Positions 4,133 to 9,223 of a stretch of 9,223 nucleotides of DNA are shown here, piece by piece; within the stretch, counting starts at the first letter, position 1, and each line of letters begins with the position of its first letter. Position numbers and translations under genes: made by a program. Source of the stretch: Alectryocaccomicrobium faecavium (GTDB lineage Bacteria > Bacillota > Clostridia > Christensenellales > Aristaeellaceae); contig DVOT01000098.1 in NCBI GenBank assembly GCA_018713425.1, forward strand, positions 1 through 9,223, written 5' to 3'. Below the pieces are notes generated by a model. It worked only from the letters and a program-made list of their open reading frames with translations. It did not search any database and was not told the DNA's origin.

Positions 4133-6424
4133 GTGAAACGAATGGGATGGTTTTTGCGCACCCTGCTGGGATATTTCCTTCTGGCGGCGCTTTTGCTGGC
4201 GGGCGTGGGCATACCGGTTTCGGGCAATGTGCGCTCGCTGGTGTATGAGGAAATTCTCTCAAACGCGCAGGGCGTGCTGGAATCGGTGGAAACGGTGTTT
4301 GCCGATTGGATGCGGGGCATGGAGGAATACGCCTACCAGGTGCGCGGCGATGTGCAGATGAACCCTTATGTGCTGCAGGACGACGGCTACGCCGCGCTGA
4401 ACGCGGTGCGGGAACTGAGCAAAACCGTGACCTATAGCAACGCGTGCGAAACCATCGTCCTCGTGTACGCCAGCAAATATTTTTCCGGCCTGCCGCGTGT
4501 GTACACTTCCCAGAACTATACCGACGCCCAGCGCTATTTCGCGTATTTTTACCGGTACGATCAATGGAGCCTGGAAAGCCTGTACGCGGAGATGGCATCG
4601 ATCGTGGCGCCCGTTTTGCGCGGCCCGGAAATGATCACGGTGGATCGCGTGCGCCGTGAAGCGTATATGACATATGTCGTGCCCCTGGGTGCGTCGTCCT
4701 CGCGCAACCAGCGGGGCGTGATGCTATTTCTCACCCCGGTCTCGCAACTGACCGCCATGCTTCGGGAAATCAACCTACCGGAAGAGGCAACGCTGGTGCT
4801 GGCGGATGCGCAGGGCCAGGTGCTGCTTGCGAGCGGCTCTTTGGCGGTGCCGCAGGGATTTGCGCTGCCCGGCGAAGGCGCGGAGCGGTGCCAGGTAGCG
4901 GGCGAGGCGTGCCTTTTGCTGCAGGGCAGCGGCGAGGCGTGCGGCGTGCGGCTCGCGCTGCTGCTCGACGAGGGAAAAATCGCGGGCATGATGCGCTCGC
5001 GGCTGACGAACATCCTGCTAATCCTGCTGGCCGGGCTGTTGCTGGCGGTGGGCGCATCGCTCGTTTTGAGCACGCTGGTGTTTCGCCCGGTGCGCCGGCT
5101 GGCGGGGATCGCCCGCAGCGTCGATGGAGGCGCGGGCGGCAAACAGCACCGCGATGAATTCGAGCACATCGAGCGCACCATCCGTTTATTGCACGCGAAC
5201 AACGCGGATTTGCTTTCGCGCCTGCATTCGCAAAATGGCATGCTGCGCCAGCATCTCTTGCGCGCCATGTGCCTCGGCCAGGGCGGCGCGGAGAAATTCC
5301 TCGCCCTATTGCGGGAGGATGGCATCGCCTTTTCGGAGCGCTGCCTGCGGGTGCTGATCCTGCGCATCGATAACGAAGCGCTGTTTGAAAGCCGGATGGA
5401 CGCCTCCTTGCGCGCGCTAACGCGGTTTGGCCTCCTAAAGGTGCTGCGCGAGAGCATGGGTGCGCGGCAGATCGTGGCCGTGGGCTGCGAAATGGGCGTG
5501 AATGGCGATATTGTGGCGCTGCTCAGCGGCGCTGTGCAGGAAGAATATGGCCTGGCAGCCGCGCTGGAGCAGGTGCGCGGGATTGCCGCGCAGCACTTTG
5601 GGCTCACGCTGTCCGCGGGCATTTCGCAGGGGTTTGGCGGCCTGGACGGCGCGTGCGTGGCCTATGGCAGCGCGGCGCGGGCCGTGGAGCAGCGTTTTTT
5701 GGAAGGCGGCGGCAAGGATTTTTTCGCTGGAAAGCTGCCGGATTCCGCTTGGAACGAGGAATTGGAGCGCCAACTTACGCGCCTGGAAGCGCGCGTGGCG
5801 GGCGCGCTGCGCGCGGGCAACTATGCGCAGTGCGCGCAGGCGCTGGATGCTTATGCGCAGGAAATGTGCGCCGCGCACGATCCGGCCAAAGCGCGGCAGA
5901 GGGCGCTTTTGCTGTATGCTTCCCTATGCCAGCAGTTGCAAATGAGCGAGATGGGCGCGTCGTCTCTGCCGTTGGAAATGCACTGCCAATATGAAACGCT
6001 GGAACAGATGCGGGATGACCTGCACCGCGCGCTGCGCGTGCTTCAGGAGCGGCGCAGTGGTCAGCAGGAAACGCAGCGCAGCGAATTGGTGGACAATTGC
6101 GTGCGCTTTATGCGCGAGCACCTGGCGGATGAAACGCTCACCATGGATAGCCTGGCGGCGGCGCTTTCGGTTTCGGCGGGCTATCTTTCCCGCTGTTTCC
6201 GCGAGCAGATGGGCTTCAGCCCCTGGCAGTATTTCGACGATATGCGCATGCAGCACGCGTGCGCGCTGCTGAAAGGCACTTCTTTGCGCATTGGCGATAT
6301 TCTCGAAAAGTGCGGCTATGTGGATAAAGCGAATTTCATGCGCAAATTCAAGCGGAAATTCGGCATGACGCCCATGGAATACCGCCGGGCCAACGCGCAC
6401 GCGGGTTTTACGGACAAGGGATGA
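4133..6424 (+). CDS. Membrane-anchored AraC-family transcriptional regulator (YesS-like)
   Basis: This 763-aa one-component sensor has a membrane helix near residues 7-28, an extracytoplasmic sensor region (about 30-285), and a second helix at about 291-316 (NILLILLAGLLLAVGASLVL). FRPVRRLAGIA then begins a short HAMP-like linker. A cytoplasmic stretch (about 370-545) resembles the degenerate GGDEF-like module of this family; the 'LSAGISQGFGGLDGACVAYGSAARAVEQRF' type of pattern is visible, and no catalytic GGDEF motif is seen. The C-terminal AraC domain (about 650-755) has both helix-turn-helix units: LAAALSVSAGYLSRCFRE and IGDILEKCGYVDKANFMRKF, ending GMTPMEYRR. Length and layout match Bacillus YesS and YtdP (about 760-770 aa), which control carbohydrate genes. 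Lying between transporter and glycosidase genes, it most likely activates this locus in response to an external sugar. There is no kinase domain. Confidence 0.9.
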   Translation: MKRMGWFLRTLLGYFLLAALLLAGVGIPVSGNVRSLVYEEILSNAQGVLESVETVFADWMRGMEEYAYQVRGDVQMNPYVLQDDGYAALNAVRELSKTVTYSNACETIVLVYASKYFSGLPRVYTSQNYTDAQRYFAYFYRYDQWSLESLYAEMASIVAPVLRGPEMITVDRVRREAYMTYVVPLGASSSRNQRGVMLFLTPVSQLTAMLREINLPEEATLVLADAQGQVLLASGSLAVPQGFALPGEGAERCQVAGEACLLLQGSGEACGVRLALLLDEGKIAGMMRSRLTNILLILLAGLLLAVGASLVLSTLVFRPVRRLAGIARSVDGGAGGKQHRDEFEHIERTIRLLHANNADLLSRLHSQNGMLRQHLLRAMCLGQGGAEKFLALLREDGIAFSERCLRVLILRIDNEALFESRMDASLRALTRFGLLKVLRESMGARQIVAVGCEMGVNGDIVALLSGAVQEEYGLAAALEQVRGIAAQHFGLTLSAGISQGFGGLDGACVAYGSAARAVEQRFLEGGGKDFFAGKLPDSAWNEELERQLTRLEARVAGALRAGNYAQCAQALDAYAQEMCAAHDPAKARQRALLLYASLCQQLQMSEMGASSLPLEMHCQYETLEQMRDDLHRALRVLQERRSGQQETQRSELVDNCVRFMREHLADETLTMDSLAAALSVSAGYLSRCFREQMGFSPWQYFDDMRMQHACALLKGTSLRIGDILEKCGYVDKANFMRKFKRKFGMTPMEYRRANAHAGFTDKG

Positions 6425-6454
6425 ATCTGGGCGCGAAAGATGCGCTCAAGAAGA

Positions 6455-6460
6455 GGGAGG
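6455..6460 (+). promoter_or_regulatory. Shine-Dalgarno choosing between two close ATGs of the glycosidase gene
   Basis: GGGAGG lies 9 nt before ATG 6470 but only 3 nt before ATG 6464. The in-frame ATG at 6440 lies upstream of it. Normal spacing favours 6470. Confidence 0.65.
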
Positions 6461-6469
6461 AACATGCCC

Positions 6470-8683
6470 ATGTATGAATCCAGGCTGCACGCCACGAACG
6501 GCGTGGTTTCCCTGGCGCTGGACGCGCGCAACGCCGAGCTGCTCGAGCTGGTGAACGAGCGCACGGCGGACAATGTAATCAAGAGCAACTGCTATCCGCA
6601 GGCGATTTCGCCGTTTGTGCTGGAAATCCCCCGCGAGGGCGGCGGCCTGCGCCGCCTGTGCCCTCCGCGCTACGCGCAAATTTTGCGCGATCCATCGCTC
6701 GCGCCGGATATCCGGGTAGAGCAGGAGGAGCGCAGCGCCCGCGTGCGCATCGACTATCCCGCCGTGGTGGAAGGCGACGCGCGCCGCGATGTGCGGGTGC
6801 AGGTAGAAATCCGTTTGCCCGAGGGCGATTGCCGCACACAATGGAAGATTTCCCTGGAAAACGGCCTGGAAGAAGAGATCCAGCGCGTGCAGTTCCCCTG
6901 CCTGGGCGGAATCTATCTGGGCGATACCTGGGAGGACGATGAAATCGTTCTGCCGGACAACGCCGGCTTGCGGGTGAAGAATCCCGTGCGGCGGCTTGCC
7001 GAGCCGCCCAGGGTGGTGCATTGGAAATGGCAGGAATATTGCTATGGCTACGGGCTGAACGGCCCCTGCGGCGGCAAGGACGAACGGGGTAGCCATGTGC
7101 TGGAATACCGTTATTCCGGCTCTGGCTCCATGCTGTGGACGGATCTGTTCGATGTAGGAGAAAACGCCGGGCTGTATCTCACCTGCCGGAACGATGGCTT
7201 GCGCCTGAAGGCCATCCGCTGCGAAACCTTTGGCGAGGAGCGGCCGGGCATGGGCGTGGCCATTGTGCATTTCCCGTGCCTGCAGGGCGGCGCGCGCTGG
7301 GAAGGCGAACCCTGCGTTCTCGCGCTGCACGAGGGGGATTGGCACTGGGCCGCGGACGATTACCGCGCGTGGCGCACGGGCCTTCCGCAGGCCATACCGC
7401 GCCGCCACCGGCCTGAGTGGTTCGAAAAGAGCGCGGGCCTGGTGGCGCATTACGATTTTAAGTACCAGGGCGGCGGCGTAGTACACCGCTTCCGGGACAT
7501 TCCGGATTTGCTTTTGCAGGCCCGCGCAATGGGCATGAACCATCTGTTGATATCCGGCTGGAACTTTGATGGCTTCGATCACGGCTTCCCCCAATACTGG
7601 CCGGATCCCGAGCTGGGCAGCGAACAAGAACTGCGCGAAGCCGTGCACAAGGTGCGCGAAATGGGCGGGCACCTGGCGTTTTACATTAACTCGCGCCTGT
7701 GCAACACCAAATACGCAGACCGGCAGGATTGCATCCGCCGCAGCGCGATCATGCGGCGCGACGGTTCGCTATCCATCGAGCGCTATGGCGCGGCCGACCT
7801 CTCCTTCGCCTGCATGTGCAACCAGGATACCGCCTGGCGGGACGAATTCGTGGGCGTGGTAAACTATCTCACGCACGATATCGGCGCGGATAGCATGTAT
7901 CTGGATCAACTGGCCATGGCGAGGGGCGAGCTGTGCTACCACCCTGGCCACGCGGAGCATGCGGGCGATCCTGCGGGCTGGAATCAGGGCTATGAAAAAA
8001 TGCTCGCGCAGATGCGCGCAGACTATGACGAGGGCGGCATGGCGCTGCTCTATGAGGGCGTGAGCGATATTCACGGCTGGGGCGCTTCCGGACAGCTGAT
8101 TTCCACCATGTTCTCGCTGAACAGCGGCTCGTATCCGGAGCTGTACAAATACACTTTCCCGGAACAAATCCTGGTGGATATGATGAACCCGCGCAGGAAC
8201 AGCGGCATGCGCGCCGAACACGTAGCGCGCCGGTCCACCTTCCTGCTGTACCGCGCGTTTGTCACGGGCTCGTATTTCTGGGTATACGACCTGGAGATGG
8301 ACAATACCTTCCGGCGCGACCCGGAGCAATACGCGCGCCTGCAAAAGACCGTGGCCCTGCGCAACGCATGGCTCGCCGCCTATGGGCAGGGGACTTTCCG
8401 CGATACCGTCGGCCTGGGCGCGTGCGCGCCGGGCATGCTGGCCAAGCGCTTTGCGTTGGAAGGGGGCGCGCTGGTCGCCTGGGCGAATGAAAAGCGCATG
8501 GCGGACGCCTTTATCGATGTCTATTGGCTGGGCGACCAGCTGCCCAAGGCCGTGGCCCGCACCTACCACTGCCCACAAGAGGAACGGCCCATCCGCCAAG
8601 AGATTCTGCCCCACGGCCAGGGCGCGATTGTGCGCCTGTATCCCGAGGTGGAAGACGAACTGGGCGTGGCGATTTTGCGCTGA
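6470..8683 (+). CDS. TIM-barrel glycosidase-like protein, DUF6259-like
   Basis: This 737-aa protein has no signal peptide and so is probably cytoplasmic, acting on imported sugar. Residues 1 to about 285 are beta-rich, resembling the sandwich that precedes the barrel in many glycosidases. EGDWHWAADDYRAW (288-301) is the conserved linker of DUF6259-type proteins. The barrel follows, with ISGWNFDGFDHGFP (W364), then MYLDQL (Asp479) and LLYEGVSD (Glu529, Asp533). By analogy with retaining glycosidases, Asp479 and Glu529 are the best catalytic candidates; this is inference. The C-terminal 100 or so residues form another beta domain. The gene lies 45 nt after the regulator with no terminator between, so the two are co-transcribed. 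The start is ATG 6470 by ribosome-site spacing. Substrate unknown: alpha-galactoside or related chemistry is possible, but the sequence does not decide it. Confidence 0.7.
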   Translation: MYESRLHATNGVVSLALDARNAELLELVNERTADNVIKSNCYPQAISPFVLEIPREGGGLRRLCPPRYAQILRDPSLAPDIRVEQEERSARVRIDYPAVVEGDARRDVRVQVEIRLPEGDCRTQWKISLENGLEEEIQRVQFPCLGGIYLGDTWEDDEIVLPDNAGLRVKNPVRRLAEPPRVVHWKWQEYCYGYGLNGPCGGKDERGSHVLEYRYSGSGSMLWTDLFDVGENAGLYLTCRNDGLRLKAIRCETFGEERPGMGVAIVHFPCLQGGARWEGEPCVLALHEGDWHWAADDYRAWRTGLPQAIPRRHRPEWFEKSAGLVAHYDFKYQGGGVVHRFRDIPDLLLQARAMGMNHLLISGWNFDGFDHGFPQYWPDPELGSEQELREAVHKVREMGGHLAFYINSRLCNTKYADRQDCIRRSAIMRRDGSLSIERYGAADLSFACMCNQDTAWRDEFVGVVNYLTHDIGADSMYLDQLAMARGELCYHPGHAEHAGDPAGWNQGYEKMLAQMRADYDEGGMALLYEGVSDIHGWGASGQLISTMFSLNSGSYPELYKYTFPEQILVDMMNPRRNSGMRAEHVARRSTFLLYRAFVTGSYFWVYDLEMDNTFRRDPEQYARLQKTVALRNAWLAAYGQGTFRDTVGLGACAPGMLAKRFALEGGALVAWANEKRMADAFIDVYWLGDQLPKAVARTYHCPQEERPIRQEILPHGQGAIVRLYPEVEDELGVAILR

Positions 8684-8836
8684 CGGTGCGCGCCTGTCCT
8701 TAGGCTCTCGCACGCGTTTGGCCGCCTCAGCATTTTGCCCAAATTTCCATTTCGCGCAAAATCATAGGATTTCTGACTTGAGTTGCACCATCCCGCGGCT
8801 TGTGAGTTTCCAATCGCTCCATCGCTTCGATGACAA

Positions 8837-8873
8837 GGGCTGTGAAAGAACTTTTGCTGTTCTTTCACAGCCC
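8837..8873. terminator. Perfect 15-bp-stem hairpin, bidirectional terminator between convergent genes
   Basis: Arms 8837-8851 (starting GGGCTGTG) and 8859-8873 (ending CACAGCCC) pair perfectly around the 7-nt loop TTTTGCT. It lies between convergent genes, 153 nt after the glycosidase stop and 83 nt after the stop of the minus-strand gene. Neither side has a strong T-run (ATTGCTTTG on plus, TTGTCAT on minus), so termination may be imperfect or Rho-assisted. The rest of 8684-8956 holds no gene I can support; CATCG-CTT-CGATG (8820-8832) is a small extra hairpin. Confidence 0.7.
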
Positions 8874-8956
8874 ATTGCTTTGCGCGCCGTATGCGCCGCC
8901 GCAACCCATGCGCGAGAAAGAAAATCCGTTTCTGCTTTTTCAAACCCGGCGGCCTG

Positions 8957-9223
8957 TTAATCGTGGCAAAATGCAGTGGTCACGCTCCAGGCGGGAATGG
9001 ACGGCAAGCACAGCTGGATTTCGTCTGGGCCGGAAGGAACGAAGGAGAGCGGCGTTTGCGCCAAATCCAGGCCCATGAGCGTCCATTGCCCGCCCTTGGG
9101 CCGCCGCACGCGCAGGGACAGCGATTCGCTCGCGCCCGGCGAAAGGTTCACCACCGAAACGCTGCTCACGCGCCCGTTTGCGTCCTCGCGCGGCAGCACC
9201 CAGGCTTGCCACGGCGTATCCAG
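8957..9223 (-). CDS. C-terminal fragment of a probable glycoside hydrolase (runs off right edge)
   Basis: The last 88 codons of a minus-strand gene are present, with stop TAA at 8959-8957. The peptide (LDTPWQAWVLPRED, then RVSSVSVVNLSPGASESLSLRVRR, ending CLPSIPAWSVTTAFCHD) is all-beta in character. It resembles the C-terminal sandwich domain of large bacterial glycosidases, in which a 'V.V.NLS...S..L..R' strand pair and a final 'lP.ipaWSV' strand are common. The catalytic part lies outside the window, so family and substrate cannot be given. It converges on the DUF6259-like gene across the 15-bp-stem hairpin. Codon use and GC content look like those of its neighbours. It could equally be the end of another carbohydrate-active or cell-surface beta protein. 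Confidence 0.55.
   Translation of the reverse strand: MDTPWQAWVLPREDANGRVSSVSVVNLSPGASESLSLRVRRPKGGQWTLMGLDLAQTPLSFVPSGPDEIQLCLPSIPAWSVTTAFCHD

Noticed and set aside
4901..4942. 12-bp direct repeat GGCGAGGCGTGC, 30 nt apart, in the regulator's sensor region
   Set aside because: It is in frame and encodes GEAC twice. In GC-rich codon usage this is easily chance, and there is no third copy to suggest a repeat domain.
4561..5622. Minus-strand open frame of 353 codons antisense to the regulator
   Set aside because: Ser/Arg/Pro-rich low-complexity translation with no recognisable domain, lying over a well-supported regulator gene.
6446..7672. Minus-strand open frame of 408 codons antisense to the glycosidase
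   Set aside because: Its protein has shadow-like composition rich in His, Arg, Ala and Gln, shows no domain, and the opposite strand carries clear glycosidase motifs. Long antisense frames are expected in GC-rich coding DNA.
7769..8713. Minus-strand open frame of 314 codons under the glycosidase C-terminal half
   Set aside because: Shadow of the plus-strand gene; no domain and no good ribosome site.
8563..8943. Minus-strand frame of 126 codons in the convergent gap
   Set aside because: It spans the 15-bp-stem hairpin and the end of the glycosidase gene; no domain and no good start context.

Overview
The window is a carbohydrate uptake and degradation locus from a GC-rich (roughly 58-60%, judged by eye) Gram-positive-type bacterium, most likely an uncultured clostridial Firmicute. 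The basis is strong Shine-Dalgarno sequences (AGGAGG, GGGAGG), LplB/LplC-type sugar transporter permeases with an LplA/YtcQ-type binding protein, and a YesS-like membrane-anchored AraC regulator. Assignment below phylum is inference.

Layout, left to right. (1) 1-149, minus strand: the N-terminus of a probable glycoside hydrolase running off the left edge. (2) 150-448: a 299-bp divergent control region with an extended -10 promoter on each strand, a perfect 14-bp palindrome nearly midway between them, three copies of the octamer GCGAATTG and a cre-like site. (3) 449-3925, plus strand: two permeases, then after a hairpin-bearing gap the solute-binding protein. (4) 3926-4132: a 207-bp gap packed with inverted repeats. 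(5) 4133-6424: a 763-aa membrane AraC-family regulator with a GTG start. (6) 6470-8683: a 737-aa cytoplasmic TIM-barrel glycosidase-like protein (DUF6259-like), 45 nt downstream of the regulator. (7) 8684-8956: a convergent gap with a perfect 15-bp-stem hairpin. (8) 8957-9223, minus strand: the C-terminus of a second probable glycosidase running off the right edge.

Working model (inference): the binding protein captures an oligosaccharide outside the cell. The two permeases import it, powered by an ATPase encoded elsewhere, since none is present here and MsmX-type shared ATPases are known for this transporter class. The cytoplasmic glycosidase, and probably the flanking glycosidases, degrade it. 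The regulator senses a signal outside the membrane and acts on DNA, most plausibly in the 150-448 region. The substrate cannot be read from the sequence.

I found no RNA genes, insertion sequences, CRISPR arrays or phage genes. The most novel-looking elements are the hairpin cluster between binding protein and regulator, the binding protein's signal peptide without a lipobox, and the glycosidase of unassigned substrate.
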